A stretch of DNA of 64,000 nt, from positions 62,001 through 126,000 of the forward strand of contig NZ_FTOI01000006.1 in assembly GCF_900156725.1 (NCBI RefSeq), given 5' to 3'. The DNA is from Kaistella chaponensis. Its GTDB lineage: Bacteria; Bacteroidota; Bacteroidia; Flavobacteriales; Weeksellaceae. Position 1 is the first letter of the stretch. Each line of letters starts with the position of its first letter. Under the pieces are notes generated by a model that was not told the origin of the DNA, searched no databases, and was given only the letters and a program-made list of their open reading frames with translations. Positions 42,730 through 50,323 of this stretch are shown here, piece by piece. The position numbers were made by a program, and so were the translations under genes.

Positions 42730-44247
42730 TCAATGCAGGAAATGGCGTATTCCGGTGAACATCATGGGAATTCCGTGTTCGTTTGCAGCTTCGATGCTTT
42801 CTTCATCGCGCATACTTCCACCAGGTTGAATGATTGCTTTGATGCCTTCTTTTGCGCAAAAATCGACCACATCTCGAAACGGGAAAAACGCATCTGAAGC
42901 CAAAACCAAATCCCCGGAAAATTTCTCTTTCGCTCTTTCTACGGCGTGTTCTGTTGCCCAAATTCGGTTCACCTGTCCGCCACCAATTCCTAAAGCTTGG
43001 TACCCATTTGAAACAACAATCGCATTCGATTTCACATATTTTACAACGCGCTGTGCAAATAAAAGTGCTTTTTCCTGTTCTTGAAAAGGCTTGAAAACAG
43101 TCACCGTTTCTATTTTTTCTGAAAAGATATTGTCATTATCCTGAACCAAAATTCCACCATCTACTTTAACCCAAGTCTGTTGATCAGAAACAGGATTTTT
43201 GATTTTAATGATTCTTAGATTTTTCTTTTTTCTTAAAATTTCTAAGGCTTCATCCTCAAAATCTGGAGCCATCACGATTTCCAAAAAGGTTTTATTCAAT
43301 TCTTCCGCAGTTCCTGCATCTACTTTAAAATTCATTCCAATAATTCCGCCAAAGATGGAAACAGGATCACATTCGAAGGTTTTTTTATAGGTTTCTACGG
43401 CGGTTGTTCCTACGGCAACTCCGCATGGTGTAGAATGTTTTACAGCGCAACACGCCATTTCTTCTTTGAATTCCTGAACAACTTTCCAACATAGATCCAT
43501 ATCCCGAAGATTGTTGAAGGACAATTCTTTTCCGCCCAAAATTTCGAAATCTTTCATTGCACCGTTATCTGTCGTGGAAACATAATAAGCTGCAGTTTGA
43601 TGCGGGTTTTCACCATATCGGAGGTCAGAAACTTTCTTGTAAGAAGCATTCAAATAGTGTGGATATTCTTCATCTAAAAGCATTTTTGAAATCGCAGCAT
43701 CATACGCTGAAGTTAGGTTAAAGACTTTTCCTGCCAATTTCTTTCTGGTTTCTAAAGTCGTTTCCCCTGTTTCTGTAATTTCCTGTTGAACTTTTGCATA
43801 ATCTTCAACATCGGTAATGACGGTCACCGAATTGTAATTTTTTGCACCAGAACGCAACATGGATGGTCCACCAATATCGATAAATTCTACTTTTTCATCT
43901 AGAGAAATATCGGAGTTTGCATTTTCGAAAAAGGGATATAAATTAACAATCACCATATCGATCAAACCTATTTCGTGATTCTGCACGGTTTTCATGTGTT
44001 CCTCATTCGTACGAACGGCGAGTAAACCACCGTGAACTTTTGGATGCAAAGTTTTCACGCGACCATCTAACATTTCTGGGAAATCGGTGATTTCATCGAT
44101 TTGAATTGGATTTAAACCGGCTTCTTTTAAATGTTTAAAAGTTCCACCAGTGGAAATCAATTCATAATTTTTTTCTTCTAAAAATTTTGCAAAATCGGTG
44201 AGTCCAGATTTATCGGAAACGGAGATGAGTGCTCTTTTTTTTGACAT
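42730..44247 (-). CDS. purH: Bifunctional AICAR formyltransferase / IMP cyclohydrolase
   Basis: Last two steps of IMP synthesis. The 505 residues comprise the MGS-like cyclohydrolase domain (1-about 190; [30 protein letters not shown]) and the formyltransferase domain (about 190-505). The catalytic Lys-His pair is in [13 protein letters not shown], and [15 protein letters not shown] lies near the end. The C-terminus [10 protein letters not shown] is the normal family end. It lies between purN and purD on the same strand. The purN-purH spacer contains three 33-bp hairpin repeats, which could affect message stability between the two. Confidence 0.95.
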   Translation of the reverse strand: MSKKRALISVSDKSGLTDFAKFLEEKNYELISTGGTFKHLKEAGLNPIQIDEITDFPEMLDGRVKTLHPKVHGGLLAVRTNEEHMKTVQNHEIGLIDMVIVNLYPFFENANSDISLDEKVEFIDIGGPSMLRSGAKNYNSVTVITDVEDYAKVQQEITETGETTLETRKKLAGKVFNLTSAYDAAISKMLLDEEYPHYLNASYKKVSDLRYGENPHQTAAYYVSTTDNGAMKDFEILGGKELSFNNLRDMDLCWKVVQEFKEEMACCAVKHSTPCGVAVGTTAVETYKKTFECDPVSIFGGIIGMNFKVDAGTAEELNKTFLEIVMAPDFEDEALEILRKKKNLRIIKIKNPVSDQQTWVKVDGGILVQDNDNIFSEKIETVTVFKPFQEQEKALLFAQRVVKYVKSNAIVVSNGYQALGIGGGQVNRIWATEHAVERAKEKFSGDLVLASDAFFPFRDVVDFCAKEGIKAIIQPGGSMRDEESIEAANEHGIPMMFTGIRHFLH

Positions 44248-44309
44248 TTTTCTTTCTTTTTACTTTTTATTAGATTCCGTTCTTTCACCAACGGATTTTT
44301 TTATGTTGT

Positions 44310-44422
44310 CAAAGGGATTCACCCTTTGCTGTTGATAACTTTCAAAGGGCTTCACCCTTTGCTGTTGATAACTTTCAAAGGGCTTCACCCTTTGCTGTTG
44401 ATAGCGCCACTTCGTGGCTTGG
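44310..44422. repeat. 33-bp hairpin repeat x3 plus terminal hairpin
   Basis: Units begin at 44310, 44343 and 44376 (exact 33-bp period). Each contains the inverted repeat AAAGGG(A/C)TTCACCCTTT followed by GCTGTTGATAACTTT; the second and third units have a C in the loop where the first has an A. After the third unit the sequence ends with GCCAC-TTC-GTGGC (44406-44418), another hairpin, 8 bp before the purN stop. On the sense (minus) strand each unit reads GTTATCAACAGCAAAGGGTG and can fold alone. Confidence 0.85.
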
Positions 44423-44425
44423 TTA

Positions 44426-44992
44426 TTATCCTTTATTTAGAACCAAGTTGATCGCTTTTGGAAAAATTTCAAATTCTACTTCGTGAATTTTTTGGGCTAA
44501 AGTTTCTACCGTTTCATTTTCTGCTACTGGAAATGATTTTTGAAGGATGATTTCGCCTTCATCTATTCCGGATGTCACGTAATGAACTGTTGCACCACTT
44601 TCTTTTTCCTGAGCTTCCAAAACTGCTTTGTGAACGTGATTTCCCCACATTCCTTTTCCGCCAAATTTGGGAAGTAAAGCGGGATGAATATTAATAATTT
44701 GGCCTTCAAATGATTCGCAAAAATCTTTAGATAATATGGATAGAAATCCTGCAAGTACAATTAAATCTGAATTTTCGGGCAGAATATTTTTTAAATCTGA
44801 AGAAAAAGATTTTCCTCTAGGAATTAATTGAGCAGAAATGCCATGTTTTTTGGCACGTTCTAAACCGAAACATTCACGATCAGCGATTACTAAAGAAATC
44901 TGCGCATTTTGAATGGCTCCACTTTCAATACAGTCGATAATTCTTTGCAAATTGGTTCCTCCCCCAGAAACTAAAACAACGATATTTTTCAT
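44426..44992 (-). CDS. purN: Phosphoribosylglycinamide formyltransferase
   Basis: Transfers a formyl group from 10-formyl-THF to GAR. The chosen ATG at 44992 gives 188 residues, MKNIVVLVSGGGTNLQRIID; the frame is open seven codons further, without family support. The catalytic Asn-His pair is in INIHPALLPKFGGKGMWG and the Asp in HYVTSGIDEGEII. It follows purM with a spacer built of 8-bp repeats and precedes purH. Fully consistent with GARTs of about 190 residues. Confidence 0.94.
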   Translation of the reverse strand: MKNIVVLVSGGGTNLQRIIDCIESGAIQNAQISLVIADRECFGLERAKKHGISAQLIPRGKSFSSDLKNILPENSDLIVLAGFLSILSKDFCESFEGQIINIHPALLPKFGGKGMWGNHVHKAVLEAQEKESGATVHYVTSGIDEGEIILQKSFPVAENETVETLAQKIHEVEFEIFPKAINLVLNKG

Positions 44993-44995
44993 AAT

Positions 44996-45059
44996 AATGT
45001 AACAATATATCAATTTAACAGTGTAACAATGATTAGTACATTGCTATATTGCTCAATTT
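44996..45059 (-). repeat. Octanucleotide array in the purM-purN spacer
   Basis: On the minus strand the spacer divides into eight 8-bp units: three like AATnnAGC (AATTGAGC, AATATAGC, AATGTACT) and five like TTAnATTG (including TTACACTG, TTAAATTG, ATATATTG). It fills almost the whole spacer and stops just before the purN ATG. Confidence 0.5.
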
Positions 45060-46049
45060 TTACATTAAAATTATTTTCTCCGGACCTTCCGTAATTTCCC
45101 CGATTTCGTAGGCATCTTCTACAAGATTCAGAACTTTTTCTGCATGTTTTTCATCAACGACTACGACCATTCCCACTCCCATATTGAAGGTTCCGTACAT
45201 TTCCATTCGATCAATATTTCCGCGTTTTTCCAGTTCGAGCATTACGGTTGGAATTTTGATTTTGGAAGTTTCAATGGTTGCACAAAGATTTTCAGGAATG
45301 ATTCGTGGAATATTTTCGATAATTCCGCCACCTGTAATATGCGCAATTCCACAAAGTTCCACTTCTTCTAAGATTTTGTGAATCGGTTGATAATACAATC
45401 TTGTTGGAATAAGTAGTGTTTCGTTTAGTGGTTTTCCTTCAAAATCTTCATTGAAATCTGGAAAAATTTTTCTTACCAATGAAAAACCATTGGAGTGAAA
45501 TCCGGAACTTGGTAGGGCGATAATTTTACATCCTTTTTTAATATTTGAACCATCAATTATTTGGTCTTTTTCGACAATTCCGACGCAAAAACCTGCAACA
45601 TCATAATCACCTGGATTGTACATTCCGGGCATTTCTGCGGTTTCACCACCAATCAATGCACAGTTGTTGTCTTTGCAGGCTTTCACCATTCCCATCACAA
45701 TTTCTGCAGCGATATCTGCATCTAATTTTCCACACGCTAAATAATCGAGGAAAAACAGAGGTTTCGCTCCGTGACAAATAATATCATTTGCACACATTGC
45801 AAAGCAGTCTACCCCAATAGAATCGTATTTTTTGGAATCCAAAGCGACTTTCAGCTTGGTTCCTACTCCATCAGTACCGGAAACCAAAACAGGATTTTTG
45901 TATCCCGCGATTTCGTAAAAAGCTCCGAAACTTCCGAGGTTATTTAGCACATTTGAATTGTGGGTTTCGGCAACAGCGGATTTTATTTTATCGACTGTTT
46001 TGTAACCTTCTTCCTTATCAACTCCAGCTGATTTATAGGTATTGCTCAT
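45060..46049 (-). CDS. purM: Phosphoribosylformylglycinamidine cyclo-ligase
   Basis: Closes the imidazole ring to make AIR, using ATP. The ATG at 46049 (MSNTYKSAGVDKEEGYKTVD) is the correct start: the SYxxAGVD motif lies at residues 5-10, as in the family, while the open frame to 46130 adds a non-homologous leader. The 329 residues include LVSGTDGVGTKLKVAL, GVDCFAMCANDIICHGAKPL, IGGETAEMPGMY, SSGFHSNGFSLVR and HITGGGIIENIPR. It is the first gene of the purM-purN-purH-purD cluster. A terminator-like hairpin lies 69 bp before the start and may regulate the cluster. Confidence 0.95.
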   Translation of the reverse strand: MSNTYKSAGVDKEEGYKTVDKIKSAVAETHNSNVLNNLGSFGAFYEIAGYKNPVLVSGTDGVGTKLKVALDSKKYDSIGVDCFAMCANDIICHGAKPLFFLDYLACGKLDADIAAEIVMGMVKACKDNNCALIGGETAEMPGMYNPGDYDVAGFCVGIVEKDQIIDGSNIKKGCKIIALPSSGFHSNGFSLVRKIFPDFNEDFEGKPLNETLLIPTRLYYQPIHKILEEVELCGIAHITGGGIIENIPRIIPENLCATIETSKIKIPTVMLELEKRGNIDRMEMYGTFNMGVGMVVVVDEKHAEKVLNLVEDAYEIGEITEGPEKIILM

Positions 46050-46369
46050 TATTGTATAAAAATTAAAATCTGAATTGTTTGTATTTGCATATTTTAAAGC
46101 CTCACAAATAAAAAATAAAAAAGCCGACAATCATTCTGATAGTCGGCTTTTTCTTTATTTTACAGCGAAAATTACACTTCCATATTTTTGGAATTTTCCT
46201 TTGGGTGAATTAAATTTTCGCATTTTCACTTTAAAAAATTTTGTTCTGCGAAAATAAGATTTTTAAATGAATTTCCAAAAGTGTTTTTTCAAAAATTGAT
46301 TTTTACTGCAATTCGATGGCTACAATTTCGAGTAAAAGCATATTTTTGTGCAACTTAAAAATTTACAAT
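46050..46369. promoter_or_regulatory. Divergent control region: purM cluster / DUF808 gene
   Basis: 320 bp. On the purM side, a hairpin with T run (46118-46152) lies in the leader. GCGAAAAT occurs three times: 46165-46172 (direct), 46214-46221 (inverted) and 46248-46255 (direct). On the DUF808 side TATTTTTG (46341-46348) is a good -7 box 21 nt before the ATG at 46370. No perfect -7 box for purM was found. Operator roles are inference. Confidence 0.5.
46118..46152. terminator. Terminator-like hairpin upstream of purM (possible attenuator)
   Basis: AAAAAGCCGAC pairs with GTCGGCTTTTT, with an inner ATCA/TGAT stem and TTC loop. T-rich on both sides, it lies in a divergent region where no gene ends, so ordinary termination does not explain it. 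Confidence 0.7.
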
Positions 46370-47281
46370 ATGGCTTCAGGATTTTTTGCAATTTTAGATG
46401 ATATTGCTGCTTTGATGGATGATGTAGCGGTGACTGCGAAATTAGCGACTCAAAAAACCGCGGGGATTTTGGGGGATGACCTTGCAGTAAATGCGGAAAA
46501 GGCAACCGGTTTTCTGGAATCGCGGGAGATTCCTGTCTTGATGAAGATTATGAAAGGCTCATTCATCAATAAACTCATCATCGTTCCCGTAGTTTTTCTA
46601 CTGCAGTGGCTTTATGAGCCGGCCATCACTATCATTTTGATATTCGGGGGATTTTATTTGGCTTACGAAGGTGTAGAAAAAATCATCGAATTTATATTTC
46701 ACCGAAGTAAAAAAGGGCATGAAGTGATCGAAGAATCAGTTATAACTGATGAGGATGGTGAAGAACTAGAAAAATCCAAGATCAAATCAGCAGTCACAAC
46801 AGACTTTATTTTATCGCTGGAAATTGTAATTATAGCACTGGCTTCAGCAAAAGTAGGTTATGAAGATTTAAAATCACAATTCAGTCCTTTACTTGTAGAA
46901 ATTGTGACCGTTTCTATTGTTGCGATCATTGCTACGATTGGAGTTTACGGAATTGTCGCCTTAATCGTGCGAATGGATGATGCAGGTTATAAAATTATTA
47001 AAAAATCAAAAAAAGAAACCGGTTTTTTAGTGTCGGTTGGTAATTTTCTGGTGAATGCTTTACCTTGGGTAATAAAGGGTTTAGCAGTGGTAGGAACTGT
47101 TGCTTTAATATTGGTTGCAGGCGGAATTTTTGTTCATAATATCGAGTGGATTCATCACCATTTTCTTCCAAACATTAATTCATCCGTTAGAGAGGCATTA
47201 GCTGGAATTATTGGAGGCCTGATTGCAATTCCTATTTTTACGCTCGGAAGCAAGGCATTATCACTCGTCAAAAAAAAATAA
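46370..47281 (+). CDS. DUF808 (YedI-type) inner-membrane protein
   Basis: A 303-residue membrane protein, starting MASGFFAILDDIAALMDDVA (ATG at 46370; the earlier in-frame ATG at 46316 precedes the promoter). The opening, with Asp-rich LDDIAALMDDV followed by KTAGILGDDLAVNAEKA, is diagnostic of DUF808. At least five hydrophobic segments follow (about 70-85, 88-105, 165-185, 195-220, 245-270, 280-300). The family is found across bacteria (E. coli YedI) without a settled function. A terminator follows, shared with the pirin gene. Shares its upstream region with the purM cluster. Confidence 0.88.
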   Translation: MASGFFAILDDIAALMDDVAVTAKLATQKTAGILGDDLAVNAEKATGFLESREIPVLMKIMKGSFINKLIIVPVVFLLQWLYEPAITIILIFGGFYLAYEGVEKIIEFIFHRSKKGHEVIEESVITDEDGEELEKSKIKSAVTTDFILSLEIVIIALASAKVGYEDLKSQFSPLLVEIVTVSIVAIIATIGVYGIVALIVRMDDAGYKIIKKSKKETGFLVSVGNFLVNALPWVIKGLAVVGTVALILVAGGIFVHNIEWIHHHFLPNINSSVREALAGIIGGLIAIPIFTLGSKALSLVKKK

Positions 47282-47295
47282 CATTTAAAGATATA

Positions 47296-47331
47296 AAAAA
47301 GCCAGTAGAAGATCTATTCCACTGGCTTTTC
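47296..47331. terminator. Bidirectional terminator DUF808 / pirin
   Basis: AAAAAGCCAGT pairs with ACTGGCTTTT; the stem continues as GAA/TTC around a 6-nt loop. Confidence 0.82.
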
Positions 47332-47390
47332 TTATTTTCTCAACTGAAATTCTTACCGTTTTTCAATTTTGAATTAAATGATCCGCTTTA

Positions 47391-48104
47391 CTAAAATTCC
47401 ATCGGAACTTCCATTAACAGGATTTCTGAATCTGAGGTAGCTTCTAAAGTAAACCGGTTGGTTTCCCAAGTTCCCAATCCGTCTCTGGTTCCTAAATTTT
47501 GGTCGCCTACTTTTGCGGAACTTTTCAAAACAAAGATATAGACGCCGTTTTTAGGATCGTGCAACTGATATTCTTTAGAATTTCCGTTGTCGAATTTTGC
47601 TAAATTAAACCAGGCATTTTGATGAATCCAAACACCTTCATCCTCGGGATTTGGAGAAAGGATTTGTTGAAAATCATTTAATTTTTCGCCCTCTTTAATG
47701 CTGATTTGATCATAACGCGGTTCCACATTCATTTGATTGGGGATGATCCAAATCTGCAAAAATTTTACGATTTCATCTTTATTTTTGTTGTATTCGCTGT
47801 GCTTCACGCCGGTTCCTGCACTCATTACCTGGATTTCGCCTTTCTTGATTAAGGCAGTTGTTCCCATGGAATCTTTGTGTTCCAAAACTCCTTCGAGGGG
47901 AATTGAAATAATTTCCATATCACGATGTGGATGCGTTCCGAAACCCATTCCGGAAGCTACCTGATCATCATTCAAAACCCTTAAAACCCCAAAATTCATT
48001 CTTTCTGGATTTTGGTAATTGGCGAAACTGAATGTGTGATGGGATTTCAACCAACCGTGATCGGCGAAACCTCTGGAATCTGCTTGGTGATAAACTGTTT
48101 TCAT
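47391..48104 (-). CDS. Pirin family protein (bicupin)
   Basis: A 237-residue bicupin, MKTVYHQADSRGFADHGWLK, very like E. coli YhhW. Metal ligands of the N-terminal cupin are visible: GTHPHRDMEIISIPLEG (two His) and GTGVKHSEYNK (His and Glu). Bacterial pirins of this type are iron-binding and some have quercetin dioxygenase activity in vitro; the cellular role is unclear. It is a single gene between the shared terminator and an AT-rich spacer, with no operon partner. Confidence 0.9.
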   Translation of the reverse strand: MKTVYHQADSRGFADHGWLKSHHTFSFANYQNPERMNFGVLRVLNDDQVASGMGFGTHPHRDMEIISIPLEGVLEHKDSMGTTALIKKGEIQVMSAGTGVKHSEYNKNKDEIVKFLQIWIIPNQMNVEPRYDQISIKEGEKLNDFQQILSPNPEDEGVWIHQNAWFNLAKFDNGNSKEYQLHDPKNGVYIFVLKSSAKVGDQNLGTRDGLGTWETNRFTLEATSDSEILLMEVPMEF

Positions 48105-48208
48105 ATTTATTCAATTTAATTATTATCGATTTTCTCTTACAAAAGTACCACCTTAAAGATGCAAAAATATTGATTTAGGGTAAGAACTGACTGCCTTGAA
48201 ATTCGATC

Positions 48209-48236
48209 AAAAAAAAATCCGCCAAAAAAGCGGATC
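48209..48236 (-). terminator. Terminator of the starch locus (after the MFS gene)
   Basis: On the minus strand ATCCGC-7 nt-GCGGAT is followed by a run of T's. It lies just after the MFS stop and closes the minus-strand sus transcription units. Confidence 0.75.
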
Positions 48237-48258
48237 TCAATTTTAAAATAACGTGCTG

Positions 48259-49644
48259 CTAAAAGTGCACCTGTTGAATTTCATTTTCTAATTCTTTAGG
48301 CGTATCACTTTCTTCATTTTTAATGAGAAACATGGTTACTGCTGCAGCAATCAACATACAAACTCCGCCTACTACGACGTAATCCATCGCCATGTTTCCA
48401 AAAAGATTTTTCACAACTGGTCCGCCAAAAATACCATTGATGATTTGTGGCATTACAATAAAGAAATTAAAAATCCCCATATAAACACCCATTTTTCTTA
48501 GAGGAATGGCATCAATCAACATTGCATACGGCATTGCCAAAATACTTGCCCACGCAAAACCTAAACCTATCATGGAAATCCATAACATTCCGGTGTCTTT
48601 GATAAAAAACATTGAAATCAATCCCAAACCTCCGCAAAACAAGGCTAAAGCATGGGTTTGCTTTTTACCAATTTTCTTAGCGATAGGCGTTAAAAGGAAG
48701 GCAAAAGGAATCGCAAACAAATTGTAAAGTCCGAATAAATGCCCGGTTAAATCACCGGCTTTGTTGAATTCTAAAGATTTGGTATCATCTGGTGAAAGTC
48801 CGAATTGATGGGTCGCTAAAGCACTTGTTGTAAAAACCCACATCGTAAATAAGGCAAACCAAGAAAAGAATTGAACGATTCCCAATTTCTTCATTAAGGC
48901 AGGAATATTGGCAAAATCCTTGAACATATCGGTAAATTTGGAAGGCTCTTCGCCGCCTTCTTTTTCGCCAGCAAATTCTGCAAATTCTTTCGGTGAATAT
49001 TCTCGGGTAGTAAAAATGGTGTACAAAATTGAAATCATTAAGACCGCTGCTCCTACATAAAATGCGTATATAACGTTATCTGCAACGAAACCTTCCGGAG
49101 CAACATTAGAAACCCCTAACTTCGTAAGCCAATTTGGCATTTCAGATCCAATCACGGCACCGACACCAATTAAAATAGTTTGAATAGAAAAACCTAAAGT
49201 TCCCTGATGTTTAGGCAACATGTCTCCGACCAAAGCGCGGAAAGGTTCCATCGCAATATTAACGGAAAAATCCATCATTGCTAAGAAAATCACGGCCAAT
49301 AATAATACATTTGCCGCAATCAAGTGCGTAACGGAAGCAGCGTTGGGTAAAAGGACCAAACCTATGGCGCACAAAACGGCACCGATTAGAAAATAAGGTT
49401 TTCTTCGTCCAAGTGGACTCCACGTGTTATCTCCCATGTGACCGATGATTGGCTGTACAATTAATCCCGTAATTGGCGCAACGAGCCAGAACCAAGAAAG
49501 TTCGTGAACATCTGCACCTAAATTGGCGAGGATCCTACTTGCATTTCCGTTTTGTAACCCAAAAGCCATTTGAATTCCGAGAAAACCCATACTCATGTTG
49601 ATAATTTGAGCGATGGAAAGATTTGGTTTTATTTTTTGAGACAT
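48259..49644 (-). CDS. MFS transporter, SLC45/maltose type
   Basis: A 12-helix inner-membrane symporter of 461 residues. The N-terminus IINMSMGFLGIQMAFGLQNG is typical of the SLC45-like sugar transporters of Bacteroidota. The motif GHMGDNTWSPLGRRKPYFLI (GDxxxxxxGRR in the loop after helix 2) marks the GPH/SLC45 group. As the last gene of the starch locus it most likely imports maltose or glucose released by SusA and SusB. A 7-bp tandem array ends two bases before the ATG, where copy number could affect expression. The central loop (about 205-235) is acidic and Glu-rich. Terminator follows. Confidence 0.88.
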   Translation of the reverse strand: MSQKIKPNLSIAQIINMSMGFLGIQMAFGLQNGNASRILANLGADVHELSWFWLVAPITGLIVQPIIGHMGDNTWSPLGRRKPYFLIGAVLCAIGLVLLPNAASVTHLIAANVLLLAVIFLAMMDFSVNIAMEPFRALVGDMLPKHQGTLGFSIQTILIGVGAVIGSEMPNWLTKLGVSNVAPEGFVADNVIYAFYVGAAVLMISILYTIFTTREYSPKEFAEFAGEKEGGEEPSKFTDMFKDFANIPALMKKLGIVQFFSWFALFTMWVFTTSALATHQFGLSPDDTKSLEFNKAGDLTGHLFGLYNLFAIPFAFLLTPIAKKIGKKQTHALALFCGGLGLISMFFIKDTGMLWISMIGLGFAWASILAMPYAMLIDAIPLRKMGVYMGIFNFFIVMPQIINGIFGGPVVKNLFGNMAMDYVVVGGVCMLIAAAVTMFLIKNEESDTPKELENEIQQVHF

Positions 49645-49646
49645 AT

Positions 49647-49729
49647 GTTTAGTGTTGGATGGTTGATGCTTGATGCTTGATGCTTGATGCTTGATGCTTG
49701 ATGGTTGATGGTTGATGGTTGATGGTTGA
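49647..49729 (-). repeat. Heptanucleotide array before the MFS gene
   Basis: About twelve 7-bp units on the minus strand: four ATCAACC-type, five perfect ATCAAGC, one ATCAACC, then ATCCAAC and ACTAAAC, ending two bases before the ATG. The five identical inner units suggest recent copy-number change. Confidence 0.88.
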
Positions 49730-49737
49730 AAATTAAA

Positions 49738-50268
49738 TTAATTTTTCTTTAAATTGGAAATCATTGGATCTTCGATGGGTGATTTTATTTTGATGACCTC
49801 ATCATTAACATCGTTTGGAATGGTTTGCGATAAAACATATTGTTTAATTTTCCATTGGTTTCCTGTTTTTTCGAGAACTCCACTTCCTCTACAAAGTTTC
49901 ATTTGGGTATCGAGTAATTCATCGAACCAGGCGTATTTTCCATCAGAACTGAAGGAAATATTTCTTTTTAACGAAGTAAAACTCCAAGCTTTTCCTTTAT
50001 CAAAAAAAGGTTTAGACCAATCCATGAACTCCTTTTTGTTCCAGACTTCCGTAGCATCCGTTCCGATAAAGCTGGATTCTGTGGCGAAAAGATCGAAATA
50101 GTTTTTATAGTCTGCATTCGCTGCAAAAGCGTTGAGATCATCTAAAACTTTGGAAACATTTTTTTTCTGCACATTTTCATAAAACCCTTTCTTTTGAGAG
50201 AACAATGAATTTGAAAGAAGCAGAAAACACGTAATTACTGTGAAAGCGATATTTTTATTCATAATCAT
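49738..50268 (-). CDS. Secreted NTF2/SnoaL-like protein
   Basis: A 176-residue exported protein: signal peptide MNKNIAFTVITCFLLLSNSL then FSQ; Met1 or Met3 may be the start. The mature part (about 40-150) has the cone-shaped NTF2-like pattern: DLNAFAANADYKNYFDLFAT, FIGTDATEVWNKKEFMDWSK, YAWFDELLDTQMKLCRGSGV, and NQWKIKQYVLSQTIPND, as in the SnoaL_3 family found widely in Bacteroidota. No catalytic role is proven for this group. It sits between susA (55 bp upstream) and the MFS gene, so it is presumably co-expressed with the starch locus, though nothing in it binds sugar in an obvious way. Confidence 0.75.
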   Translation of the reverse strand: MIMNKNIAFTVITCFLLLSNSLFSQKKGFYENVQKKNVSKVLDDLNAFAANADYKNYFDLFATESSFIGTDATEVWNKKEFMDWSKPFFDKGKAWSFTSLKRNISFSSDGKYAWFDELLDTQMKLCRGSGVLEKTGNQWKIKQYVLSQTIPNDVNDEVIKIKSPIEDPMISNLKKN

Positions 50269-50323
50269 TAAAGTTATAGATGCGTCGAGAAACTCAGCAT
50301 GGCAATTGAAATCTAAACCGATT

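Noticed and set aside
44310-44408. CRISPR array
   Set aside because: The 33-bp units are contiguous and nearly identical with no spacers, and there are no cas genes.
46050-46130. 27-codon N-terminal extension of purM
   Set aside because: It runs through the leader toward the terminator hairpin and has no homology to PurM; ATG at 46049 is standard.
46118-46152. Purine or other known riboswitch upstream of purM
   Set aside because: Only a terminator-like hairpin is seen; the conserved three-way junction of the purine riboswitch or PreQ/ZTP-type cores was not found by eye.
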